From: Amia ocellicauda
Lineage: Eukaryota; Chordata; Actinopteri; Amiiformes; Amiidae
NCBI RefSeq assembly: GCF_036373705.1
Contig: NC_089855.1
Span: 6,052,001-6,116,000 of the forward strand
Direction of reading: 5' to 3'
DNA length: 64,000 nt
Shown here piece by piece: positions 38,201 to 48,892 of this stretch (positions within the stretch are counted from its first letter, which is position 1; each line of letters begins with the position of its first letter). Below the pieces are notes generated by a model. That model searched no databases. It had not been told where the DNA came from and saw only the letters and a program-made list of their open reading frames with translations. Position numbers and translations under genes: made by a program.

Positions 38201-41200
38201 TCGAGAGGGCAGCAGGTACAGAGGAGCCTCGGCTTCAACCAGTCCTGCACCTCGCCTCGTTGTAAGTAATAACTTGGTTAGGTGATTGATTCTCTTATCT
38301 TGTGTATTTGCAGTTCCCAAAAACAGCACAAAGATCTGTCCAGCTCAGGGTCTTCACCTCCTCCTGAAATCATATCCCTGCAGGACCTCACTGAACCATC
38401 AAGAGGTAATGTCTTAATAAGATGTCTTTATTAGCAGGAGGGCTTCAGTTATGCGCATCAGGTTCCTTTTAAATCGCTTGCGCCCCGTTTTCAGGCCTGA
38501 TTAGAAATACTACAACTCCCTAAAGTTAGGGTTATGGTTTTAGGGTTAGGGCTACTTCACGTGTGTGTTTGTCCGGTGGCTATGAGAGTCACAATCTGTG
38601 TTATCCCTCGTTAGATGTGTTTCAGAAAGACTTTTGATCTTAAGCCTTGTACCATGTTATGACAATCTCCAGGATAGACATACTGGAGCTGGAATATATC
38701 CAGCGTATTCTGTGCCTGATTTGCTTCTCCACCGCCCACATTGGTGCCGCTGTACCTCCTGGTTAATGATGTGCGGCAGAGAAAGAGTACGTGCCGTTTC
38801 ACCACAGAGCTGCATCTGCCTGGGATGTGTGGTTTATGCACTTATACTGTTAATGATGGAGAGTGAGAGAGGGTTGTCTGAGAGCATAAATAGTGTCAGA
38901 CCTTCACCAGAAGATCTTTGTGAGTGATATACTCCCATCCCTCTGAGGCTCATCCTGCCGATGCTAGATTATTCACGGGACTGAAATCTCCCCGCTCACT
39001 ATAAATACCTCCCTCCCTGCGGTTCTCTCTGCTTGGACCCCGTCGCTTCGCTTCCTTTCCCTCACGCGCTAAGACACGGTGGCTGTTTATGACAAGAGCG
39101 TTTCAAGCGTTTTGTCATTTACATTTCCTGCGTGTGATACCGAGCCACGCTTCGACAGGCAGATGTATGTCATACATTGTTTATTATCTGTATTTCACCC
39201 CCCATCGCCCTCACAAATGGGGAGAATTCCTACAGAGTAAATCGTCTCCTCTATGGGTGTGTCGCCGTATACTTCAAACAAGGCCTGTTAAAGTATATCA
39301 GATGATTCACTTTAGTCTGGTGATAAATCAGTGACAGCCTAGTGCTACGACTCCAGTCTAACCAGATTTCAGCCACGGCTTTACGTGGTTTGGATTTGAC
39401 CCAAGATGATACCTAGCTGGGTTTTAATGGTGTCCCCCCCCCATAAATCAAAGCCTAACGAACGCCACCCCCTTCGCACGAGGGCCGCGAATCAAATGCA
39501 TCGAATCCGGCTTCTCTCTCAAGTCTATAAGTTGGCAGAGAACGAGGACTGATGCCTCCTTAATAAAGTGCCGGCTGATTACAAGTTCCATGTCCGTTGA
39601 AGGGCCCTTTGTTGCCGCTTTCATCGCAGATCACAGCGACGTTGCCCAGCGGCTTGAGGGCCCCGCGCCCCATCCATCTGCCCGGGACGTGAATGGGCGC
39701 AGTGTGGCGGTGCCAGAGCCAGCGGATGGCACTTCGGAGCGAGGCCACGGTGAGCGCCTGGCTGATTCATCAGCAACATCGTGTACTGTATGTTTTCCCA
39801 GGACTACGATTAATTGGCCTTATCTCCGTTGAGCCGTGTGAATAAAGTCATGCTAGTTTTTTGTGTGGAATGACACTTGATTGGTTGATCAGCATATTTA
39901 AAACTCATATACATATTTTTTTTATGTTAAGTTCATTGATGTTTTTTCTAAAGATGGGCTTTTGTTTTTAGGATATTTTCTGAGATATTCAATGTGCAGT
40001 TTGTAAAAAGGGGAGATTCATGCAACCGCCACAAGGTGATGCTGCGACCCCCTGCAGATTGAACAACCACATGGAGAGGGAGTGAAGCGTGTGGTTTCTA
40101 TACAGTGTTTTATTGTCTTTCTATATCTGTTAAATATCTGTGAAAACAAATTGAGTCTTTTGTAAGAGTTTGAACACAATCGTTTTAGGACACGACGACC
40201 CAACCACTCCAGAGGACGATGGGCCGAGAGATGAGGAGGAGGAGAGACGATGGCAGCTGGAGAGGAAGGGACGCACAGAGAGGCGACTGCAAGAGAGACG
40301 GGAGGCCATGGCAAGGGAGCAGAGCGAGTTGGAGAGACTGGAGCAGGAGAGGGTAGGGCCTGACGCGCCCGGTCACAGCTCCGGATGCCTTTCTCTCGAC
40401 TAAGCGTTCAGCGAGGGTCTTTATTCCCTCGATTTCGTGTTCCCAGCTCTCGGACGAGGCGCAGCAGCAGCATGAGCGCGTGGAAGAGGAAGTGGACATG
40501 GAGCCCAAAACAGAAGCCGAAAAGTCTGCCTCGATTGCCGATCCTCTGGAGAAGTACATGAAGATCGTCTTGCAGAACCAAGGACAGAGTCAGCAAGGAC
40601 AGGTAAAAAATAAAAAAACACGACAGACAAACATGTACAGATGTGTTTATGATTAGAGGCTCATCTGACCAAGGTCCTTTATTGGCCGAAGACGAGGCAT
40701 TTTAAAATAGCGTAGCTGCTATGACGGCTGCATTATGAACCCATCAAAGGCTCTTCTGGGTTTTGCATTGCGAAAAGGACATCTTCTGTGTCATAAAGTG
40801 TCCAACATTGAGAACTGGGGCATTTAACACCACAGGGCAGATTTTATCGAGTGTTTAAAATCCTGAAAGGGGGAACCACTACTTCAAACAGGAGATCCGG
40901 AGCAGAGGGCGGGCCGGGGAGTTAAATAGGTACTGGACTCTCTCTCTCCCAGGGCGATCGGCGAGGCAGGATCGATTACAGCCGCTAATCTATGAGTGGA
41001 AGACGACAATCGTGTCGTTGGATGAGGGATCTGTACACAGAGGAGTCCATTGGACACTCCTCATGTTTGTTTTAGATTTCCGTGACTTTCCCCGTCTCTC
41101 TCCGTCTCTTCCAGAGTCCGGCAGAAGCAGCGCGAGAGCAGGAGAGCTCGGAGGCGGAAATACGGTCCGACGAGAGAGATGACAGGTAGTGTGCGCTGAC

Positions 41201-41670
41201 CCCCTCTGATGGCGGCTGTCAGTGTTAATAGATGTTGTGTAACGGGGCCTTTTAAATAACACCGATCCCGGCGCTCAGTATTCAGTCGGCGTCCTTCTGA
41301 GCCGTAGAGAGTGCTTTAGAGTGGAGGCCGAGGGGAAAAGGGTCCAGAACATGTCTGGCGTTACGAAAAGACTGTGCCGATTTGGGGTTTGTCCTCTGAA
41401 CGGCTGATAAGAAAGAGGGGAAGGGGGGATGAGCGGATGGAGAACTCCACCGGCAGATACTGCTCACGTTTCCTGGGTTGCTGTTGGTTTTATATTTGTC
41501 CTTCTTGATACAATTGTTACTTGTGTGATTAGGCCCCAAGCTAGACCCCGTGTGCAACAGATGCACTTCCCAGCACAAATGAACTCTTGTACTTATCGGT
41601 TGTCTGTGTTTGTTTGTGTTGAAGCATCGCCGCCTTCTCGCATGAAGACGCCGACGAAGACTTCTGGTGA
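26228..41670 (+). CDS. ofd1: OFD1 centriole and centriolar satellite protein
   Basis: Twenty-two coding exons join in phase to 1003 aa (human 1012): 26228-26323, 28032-28232, 28538-28606, 28689-28719, 29232-29339, 29493-29629, 30010-30183, 30727-30833, 31554-31673, 33700-33773, 33955-34046, 34500-34689, 36509-36639, 36871-36982, 37289-37852, 38059-38215, 38314-38405, 39630-39749, 40189-40352, 40447-40602, 41115-41185, 41625-41670. A LisH motif ([16 protein letters not shown]) lies at residues 69-100. Long coiled coils span about 170-560, followed by a serine/proline-rich region and a charged helix at about 860-915. Then come PLEKYMKIV and the conserved end [14 protein letters not shown]1 caps distal centrioles and sits at centriolar satellites; it is needed for ciliogenesis. 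The start is the first in-frame ATG after an upstream stop. The introns after the first two coding exons begin with GC. It shares a promoter region with trappc2 and converges on gpm6b. Confidence 0.95.
26324..28031 (+). other. ofd1: ofd1 intron 2, GC-AG
   Basis: The exon ends CTGAAG and the intron starts gcacgt. The next exon starts after ctctgttag. Only this junction keeps the frame LDTLK-TQLRNQL. A GT two bases further on would give a stop. The intron holds a 1479-bp Tc1-like element. Confidence 0.85.
26431..27909 (+). mobile_element. Tc1-like element with both ends, inactivated
   Basis: The ends CAGTACTGTGCAAAA are flanked by TA at 26429-26430 and 27910-27911; length is 1479 bp. The plus strand encodes a transposase from about 26840. 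It begins [13 protein letters not shown], then [14 protein letters not shown], then a 196-codon open stretch (27042-27632) with [14 protein letters not shown] (second catalytic D) and [17 protein letters not shown] frameshift near 26960-27040 and a deletion before the [12 protein letters not shown] segment inactivate it. It belongs to the same family as 9325-10499 and sits in ofd1 intron 2 in sense. Confidence 0.92.
28233..28537 (+). other. ofd1: ofd1 intron 3, GC-AG
   Basis: The exon ends GAAAAAGAAAAG and the intron starts gcatgg. The next exon follows atggttcag. No GT occurs within 20 nt of the required in-frame boundary. The preceding exon is 201 nt, the same size I expect for the human exon, which supports this boundary. 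Confidence 0.8.
31674..33699 (+). other. ofd1: ofd1 intron 10
   Basis: A 2.0 kb GT-AG intron (CAG/gtctga to cttcttag). It contains an antisense Tc1-like element at 32725-33574. No other feature was recognised. Confidence 0.8.
32725..33574 (-). mobile_element. Tc1-like element (CAGACGGGTGACAAATT family), antisense and broken
   Basis: Ends cagacggatgacaaattt and the inverse aaatttgtcacccgtctg type are flanked by TA at 32723-32724 and 33575-33576; length is 850 bp. The minus strand carries part of a transposase (33073-33375) with RERDRPDCW and [12 protein letters not shown]. Frames are interrupted. A sister copy is at 52100-52883. Confidence 0.9.
35228..36345 (-). mobile_element. L1-like LINE ORF2 fragment, antisense
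   Basis: Read on the minus strand from high to low coordinates: [15 protein letters not shown] (about 35930-35980), then [17 protein letters not shown] (about 35640-35690), then [10 protein letters not shown] with the YADD catalytic core (about 35550-35580), and finally [18 protein letters not shown] near 35230-35290. This is the order of an L1-clade reverse transcriptase and ORF2 C-terminus. Frameshifts and internal deletions break it. Confidence 0.85.
36411..36450 (+). repeat. Tail of a common fish interspersed repeat
   Basis: The text 'tgtactggatgaaacggtta' is followed by gatggatggatgg, the usual 3' tail of the family whose body appears at 21305-21580. It is a short fragment. Confidence 0.6.
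38406..39629 (+). other. ofd1: ofd1 intron 18
   Basis: A 1.2 kb phase-1 intron (AGAG/gtaatg to ttcatcgcag). No element was recognised. Confidence 0.75.
39630..39749 (+). CDS. ofd1: ofd1 exon 19, low-conservation 40-codon exon
   Basis: Acceptor ttcatcgcag and donor CACG/gtgagc enclose 120 nt, phase 1 on both sides, open in the ofd1 frame. The peptide starts [20 protein letters not shown] and ends TSERGH. Including it brings the product to 1003 aa and 23 exons counting exon 1, like the human gene. The peptide is proline-rich and not conserved with human. The exon could be optional, since skipping it keeps the frame. Confidence 0.75.
39750..40188 (+). other. ofd1: ofd1 intron 19
   Basis: Bounded by CACG/gtgagc and atcgttttag. 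No element was recognised. Confidence 0.75.
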
Positions 41671-41875
41671 ATCGGGCGTCCCGGATGCCCATGGGTGAAA
41701 AATGTATGTACGTGTGTGTGTTGTACAATGTCTGTAACACTGTAATTGTCCCTCTTCAGTGCTGTGTTGGTTTGTATAAACTGATGTTTTTTTTAACCTG
41801 ATCTTTGCGTTTAATCCACCCTGCAGTATTGTATCAATTGGAGTGTTTATTTTTATAACACCTCTGTGCTGTGGA

Positions 41876-41881
41876 AATAAA
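41876..41881 (+). terminator. ofd1: ofd1 polyadenylation signal
   Basis: AATAAA 206 nt after the stop, followed about 20 nt later by a gtcgtgttttt GU-rich element. It is a good cleavage-site context. Confidence 0.75.
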
Positions 41882-41909
41882 AGTCATGTCAGATCAGTGA
41901 GGCTGTCGT

Positions 41910-42890
41910 GTTTTTCTGCATCTGCGCTGCTCCAGAGCTGAAGCCACGACCGGCAGAGCGGTGGCTTTGGTTTATAAAAGCCGTGCGTAAAGGTCATGCC
42001 ACGGCGGCTGTTGTGAACCTTGTGTTGTGAAACCACAAACGTGTTTTACGAGATTACAAATTAGCTTTAAGAAACGCCCCAGTGCGACGACAGTTTGCAC
42101 GCTTGGGCACGGAACGCAGAATCGCTCGGCCTGCCCGAGAACCATCGACCCAGAGGATTGCTGCGGTGCTCTGTGGAAAGATGTTGCCATCTGCTTGGTA
42201 CTTGATAAGTCTGGTTTTTATCCAGCGGCAGTGATGGGAAGCCAGGGAGAGAGAGAACTGTACCCACAGGAGAGAGAAATAATGACTTACCTGAGCCAGG
42301 GGAGAGCCAGTCCATATAAACGAGCCCTGGCAGTAGCAGACAACAGCCAGTCCGATCTTCCGGCTTCTCACACGTTATTAAATCTACACACGTCAACAGG
42401 TGTTCTATGATTTTGATTGAGATTGTCTCATTCTGGAAAGGACATTGTGATGTAACAGACAAACAATCTTATCTATGTATGTCTTTTATTTCCACATACA
42501 TACATACATACAGTAATTTAACCTGTGCAGTACAAAACATACTTTATCCCCCCCCCCCCATTATACTGTTATATCATTTATTTTCTTTTGAAAGAGCACG
42601 ATGTCTCGGCTGGTCGACGGCGGTGTCCAAGGGAAGCCTCACCCAGGAGTGGCTTGCAGTATTCGTTTTTTTATTTTATTTTGCATGTGGTGTCACGAGA
42701 GAAATGAAATGATTTCTAGTTAGCATCATCGTGGATTCTCCTCTCTTCAAACTCCTCATCCCAGTCGGAGAACCTCGGACGGCACCAGGCAGGACGGTTT
42801 TCCATGAATTGCAAATATAAAAACAACCATACTGATCCAAGAGTGTTTTATCTATAAATGTTTAATCTCTACTTGAATAAAACCACAAGG
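41910..42890. other. Region between convergent ofd1 and gpm6b
   Basis: No recognised gene. It contains a C-run at about 42548-42558 and a minus-strand 29-codon open frame at 42716-42805. The gpm6b 3' UTR may extend into the right part. Confidence 0.4.
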
Positions 42891-45116
42891 AAGCCCTTGG
42901 CACTCATAGAAAATATCGGTTTACTATCAGGTTACAAAATCGGTACTATACAGGATTTTTTTTTATAACTTTAGAAATAAAAATAAGGTCAATGAAACAA
43001 AACTGAGGACTGCTAGGCTATTGACATACAATGGAGGTTTTTTTCCCCCTCCTGTTAGAAAAAAGGAAATGCAAACACTGCCTACCAGTTTGTCAGTACA
43101 AATGACTCCACAACACCGGCGTTACCCCAGAAAGTTCTCTCTCATCCATGCAATGATGAATAAACACTAAGATATTCCAGTACGGCTCGTCTACCTAACA
43201 TAACACAGATAGTACATCAGTAACTCTGGTCAGTATTTAAACCTTTGTACACCCGAACAATAATATATCGACATACATTTTCAGATTTAAAAAGAACTGA
43301 TTACAATTGTCGTGTTTTTTTTTTTTTTTTTTTAATACCACTGTTTTCATACCAAAATATAGACGCAATAAAACCACATTTTTTTTAGTTTTCCTTTTTC
43401 AAAACCAAACATATTCCTGACTTAGAACAGCTTTATGACATCATACACATCCACACCACTTCTGTAAAGTATCTCTCCATAAAGGGCTGGGACTCATGCG
43501 ATCTCTTGAGCAACTGAGAGGGAAATTAAACATTCGCGCCTCCAGCCTCCGCCTCTCGCAAGGTCAATGGGGTTAACGAAGCATGGAAGTCGAGAGGGTT
43601 CATCGTTATGCGGGAAAATCCATCTTCTGTCGGTGCGATCTGAACGGTACAGTCTTTCAGAGTATCGTTGCGGGACGGGACCAAAAAGAATCGAGGGGAA
43701 AAATCAAATGCTAGCAAGCGTTTTCATACCACAGCCATCTTAAAAGGCAACGTAATACCAGCCCTCAGTGAAGAGGGGATGCTCTCTCACCGTTTGGTCA
43801 CATTATATTAAAAAAAGCACGGGTTGGTTTAATTAGATCGTGACTGAAACGTTTGTGTCAATATAAAAAATCTTTTCCCATTTCAAGATGTTTAATTGAT
43901 AAGTGGTGGCAGTGGCAGGCGCTTGCAATCCAGGGAATCGACAACACCTAACCAATCAGGAACCACGAGGGTCTCTAACTGTGGTAAATTGGGGCACTAA
44001 GGCCATTAGGGTTATACGAGTCCAGTAGAGTCACTCGGGAGGATCTCGACGCTGAGGCGTTTATATTGCAGTGAAACACCTCTTGCAAACCACTTCAGAT
44101 ATTCAGATGAAAATGGATTTTAAACACTAAGGTTCTTTTAATATACAAAGCAATTAGGAATACCCTGCATTAAAGAAGAAAACTACACTTTCCTTATTTA
44201 GTATTAAAAAAAATTGGGTAAATTATCCTCTTGTTTTAAATCTCGTCTTATTGTCGTAATTCACAATTTTATACCTGAGGTAGATGTTCCTTTATCGGGC
44301 TTCCGTCACCATTTATTTTCCTTTTCTTTTGTCACAAAGTAACTAGTTTTTAATCTTTTTACAAGCCGAGTGGCGCAAGTGAATTAAAACAACAGATTCG
44401 ATTCCAACCCAGGGAATGCCCTCAGCGGGGAAAATGACAAAAAGTGGAGCGTATCGAACAGAAATAAAGGAAGCCGCTAAATCATACCCTCGGCGGGGAA
44501 CAAGCGGTTGGTAATCAGACTTTCTTGAAAAAGCAATGCATGCATGTTTGTTCTTCGCGTGGAATGTGGCACCATCGAGTTTCACCACTGCACTCTCATT
44601 CTGTCAGGTCAAGACGCAACACAAACACAATCGTGCATGTAGAAATAGCACATTGCACTAGATTTTTGTTTTACTTTGTTGGTTTTTCTCTCTCCTAAAC
44701 TGTGGTTCTGTAAGGCGCATACGTTGTACTGTGAAGTGTCATCAAAATCACATCTTTAATGAAAGATGGAGTACCACTTAGCTTAAAAGAAGCTACACTG
44801 TTTTCCTTTTATTTAGAAGCGGTCAAACTTGCTAAATTAAGAACAAATTTACTCAAAAACAGGTGCATTCTTTTCCCGAATGTAAAAAATAGTGCAATGT
44901 TTCAAGCTTCACCAGCAAAAAAAAACTGGTTACGAAAGGAGTAAAGGGCATTCTACACAGAGGAGACAAAAGAAAAAGATTATATTCAAAATGGCAGATT
45001 TTGAATATTAAAATCAAGAGACAAATATATATATATATAGATATATATGTATATAGATATATATATATAGATATATATGTATATAGATATATATGTATAT
45101 AGATATATGTATATAG

Positions 45117-45151
<35 letters not shown>

Positions 45152-45395
45152 TATATAGATATATAGATATATATATATATATATATATAGATATATATAT
45201 ATATATATTTATTTAACACAAAAAGAGGTTCCTACAAACTCTTCCGGGAGAGTTAGTGCAGAAAGCGACATTGACGCATTAGTTTGTTAGGAGGACCCAG
45301 GTTAGTACTGCACCGCACAGCACAGTCGGTCGGTGATCGAAGCTGCGTTATCTCGGTTCTCAAGACTAGTCGGTCAGTGGAGCTGCGTTCTATCC
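42890..45395 (-). other. gpm6b: Possible long 3' UTR of the distal gpm6b form
   Basis: AT-rich sequence without coding frames after the distal stop. A first AATAAA on the minus strand at 45208-45213 would give a short UTR. Several later ones (for example 44312-44317) would give a longer one. A T-run of about 20 bases lies at 43314-43334. Confidence 0.35.
45018..45213. repeat. (AT)n with TATAGATA/TGTATA variants
   Basis: About 195 bp of near-pure AT dinucleotides interrupted by ag and tg at intervals. It lies about 185 bp beyond the distal gpm6b stop. Open frames across it are artefacts. Confidence 0.95.
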
Positions 45396-45545
45396 TTATG
45401 TGTAAGAATTGAGGCGTTCCTTTGAGCGGGACTGGATGTCTTGCAGTTCTTGCTCTTCCTTCATTTTGATGTCTTGGTACGCATGCATGTGACTTGCGTC
45501 CTTTAAGTAGGCCCAATTTGCTGACAGAATCATGAGGAAGTGGAT
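45396..45545 (-). CDS. gpm6b: gpm6b distal alternative terminal exon
   Basis: Acceptor ttgtcttccag leads to 49 codons and a TAA. The product starts [18 protein letters not shown], continues [15 protein letters not shown] and ends LNSYT. This tail is known from the longer mammalian GPM6B isoforms. It replaces the CCTKF end with a soluble, charged, helical tail. Confidence 0.95.
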   Translation of the reverse strand: MHFLMILSANWAYLKDASHMHAYQDIKMKEEQELQDIQSRSKERLNSYT

Positions 45546-48500
45546 CTGGAAGACAAGGGGTGAGGTTGATGGCTAGTAAGCATGTCAAGATGCAAAGCAA
45601 GCTACTTAAACACAAAGGTTATGTGTAAATAAGCACCCTATCATTATTGGGAGCTACAGACGTTAACTACGATTTGTGTAGTAGGGGGTGGGGAGGGAGT
45701 CACCTACTTCAAAACAGTCGCATGCGTTTCTGAGTTTAGTCGGCTATAGAACGATGACAGTTAGTGAATTCGAAATGAGAAGACAGGTCGCTGGACACAG
45801 AGGTAGGTCTTAGACTAAGTGGAGCGATTGGTTTGTAAAGCGGGGACACAATAGTGTTACACATTAAGAGATCTGGAAAAACATATTCCGTATATGCTTT
45901 AAATCTCTTCGCAAACATTTGGAATAAGGAAGACGACCATGAATGTTTTCTGTTTTTTTTGTTTTTTTTTTACACAAAGCATGTTTATTTTGTGTAGAAA
46001 GGGAAAAAAAAACTACAGTTTTCAAAAATTCTTAAGAAAAAAAACAAATTAAATACTTATGAAATATAAGTAGCCGTCAACACAGATTAAGGAAGTGAAA
46101 AACAAAAGCATGCAGGCTCAAGGTTAACAGAAAATCGTGGCACTTTTAAAACATTTAATGGCAGGTACTTGGATGAATAAAATAAAAAGAAATTAACAAA
46201 AACATGAACAATCCTATCAACAGTCGCCGCTACTAAGGCAGAAGCAAGTTTCAGTCATTTAAAAAAAGTATATTTCTTATCTAGATAAGAGAAAGTCTTT
46301 TAAAAGGGAGTCGTTTCTTGAAGCATCAGACATCAATCAAAAAAGATCTCCTACAATGGTCCAATCCTTCATCAATGCCTGTGGCAGCTTTTTGTGCAAT
46401 GCATCTAGTGCTACAGTCTATCCCCTGCTATAGGTCATCTTAGCGACGACACTTTATGACGTACATTTTACGGTATGGAACCTGGCTTAAATTCTTAATT
46501 TTTGTTTTAATCAAACAAGTTTGTGGTCTTTGAGGAGACATCTTTTCCCACGAGCTCGTCAGACAGATCACTTTAAGATACGGTGTTTGTTTACATCGGC
46601 AAATCCGTACCGTGCAAAGCGCACTCATTAAACGGGACTGCAGACGTGTTCAGTGGAAGAGATCGGAGGGTTTCGCCAGTTCATCAAATACTTTAGCAAC
46701 AGGAGAACAGCATCTGCATTCCGGAACCATAATCAGTGTAACAGGTTAATACTTAATTGAGAGAAAGGGCTACAAAAACTCCAATATGCGTCAGCACAGG
46801 TAGATACATCGACGTAGTAGGTTAAGCATACTCTCCAATAGCAATTTACTTCTTTGATTCAATTTTCATCAAGGAATTAATTTAATTATATTGAAATGAA
46901 TTAAAAAGTCCACTCCCCTGCCCGAATAATAAGAAAACGAAGGGCATACATTACTGTACACAGCTTGTGGGGAAAAGAAGCCTATCCCTCAAAAAGAAAT
47001 CCACCAGGTGCCATACCACCCTACTGATTATCTCAAACGTGCCCGTCCCTGTATATAAATGCTAAATGTTGCATACAAATGGCTATTTACACATTATGTA
47101 AAAGGAAATGAAAGTTTCTATTTTCTCTCTCTTTTTTTAGTCCATGTTGTCAGTGGTTTTCTCAAATCTACTTGTGGCAGCTCCATAACTCTGCACTGTG
47201 CTCTTAATACAACTTAAAATTTAGTGCAGCAGTCCTCTCGACTCTTAAACTTCAAAACAGCATAGTTATATGTGGTAGCCATCATGTAGATCAGCTGGTG
47301 GAAGAGAACAAAATACAGGGGTGTGAGACAATACTGAGGATGGGCAGGTGGGCCTGTCTGACCTGCGCTCCCTTCGTAATAAATATCTGCTTTATAGGCC
47401 GTTGTGTCTTCCAGCTAAATCATTTAACTGACTAAACTAAACCTCTCTCTGACTTTCAGATGTAGTGATATGACTGATGTCATTTCAGCCCATGTTTCAA
47501 CCAAAACCATCATTGTCATCGTTATTTGCATCTTGAGAGACGGCAGATACACAACCTCACTCTCACAATGTCTGCTGCTGTATCAACGGCTACACACTGT
47601 CAAAGAAAACGAATGATGCATCGAGTGCCTGAATTGGATGATTTCTTAATTGTGAATCAAATTATCTCTGGATCATTTGAACAGAGATGTTATTGTTTTA
47701 TTGTCATTAATGTATGCGCCCATGCAGGGAAATTAACGAGCAAGGACTGCACAGGAGAGGCACAGAGCCATTACCGGTCTAGTTATCCTTGCAGTGGCCA
47801 AACTGTGTGTGGATCAAGTGTACCTGGATCAAAAACACCGGGGCGTATAAACAAATCATAGCATAAACACCAACCCGAGAGAATGAGCTACCTATGAATA
47901 AGAGGAGATCATAAAACATGGCTCACCAGTGCAATGACGGTGGCTCCCGCCCCCGCGCAGGCCACGATGTAGAGGTGGTAGGAGAGATAGAACTGAAAAA
48001 CAGAGGAGAGAGAGAGAGAGAGATGAGCTCGCCGAATTGGAAGGATATTTCAATTAACAATTCATGCTGATGGGGGTGCATGGGAAGCACCCTTTACATC
48101 GACAGCGGCCACCCGCGTGTGTCGTCAATGCCTTGTGGGGCATTGTGGGGGCTTTGTGTCGAGTACCTTCCTGAAATAAACCATTAATTCCCAGCAGACC
48201 CATCCATCACACTAACAACACATTCCTGCAGAGGTGATGCCACTTGATATATCCTGCGATGTGAAGCAAGGAAGGGGATTTGGTCTCCTTTACCACAATC
48301 CTAAAAGATCGTTAGGCTGTCAAAGTACTACACAGCATCATTCAGGAGCCCCCTACCTCCGAAAAAAACAAAACCGCTAATATTCCTATCCCGCGATGTA
48401 GCACAACTACCAATCCCTGTCATCGCTGGCTCCCGTCCCAGGCTTGTCGGTCAAACCCTCGTTTTCGGCGGTGGTTTGCCTCATCGCCTCGTGAACCTCA

Positions 48501-48856
48501 AAGAAAGAGCTGCTCGTTCAAACATCTCCAGAGTGCTGGGATTTCAATGACAGTGATCGGCCTTGTAGCCAGCTGACATTGTAGGAGAAAACGGCAAAAG
48601 TGACTCCTCTGAGAATGCCAAATGTATATAAATAAAAACACCATTAAAAGCACCAGAGGGGTTTTAAAAAGCCAGCGCTACAGGTTCATCTTTAACCGAC
48701 ACGTGTAGTCTGTTAAAGGAGCTCGAGTTCCTAAAACCGTGTCGCCACGTTGGGAAGGGCACCGTCGACTCACCTCGCTCGTGTTGCAGATGTCACCGAG
48801 TGTGGAGCCGCAAGCTTTGCCGGGAGTGGCGTTCCAGGGGATGATACCTGATACGG

Positions 48857-48892
<36 letters not shown>

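Noticed and set aside
44986-45219. Open frame encoding IYIYIY repeats
   Set aside because: Artefact of the AT microsatellite.
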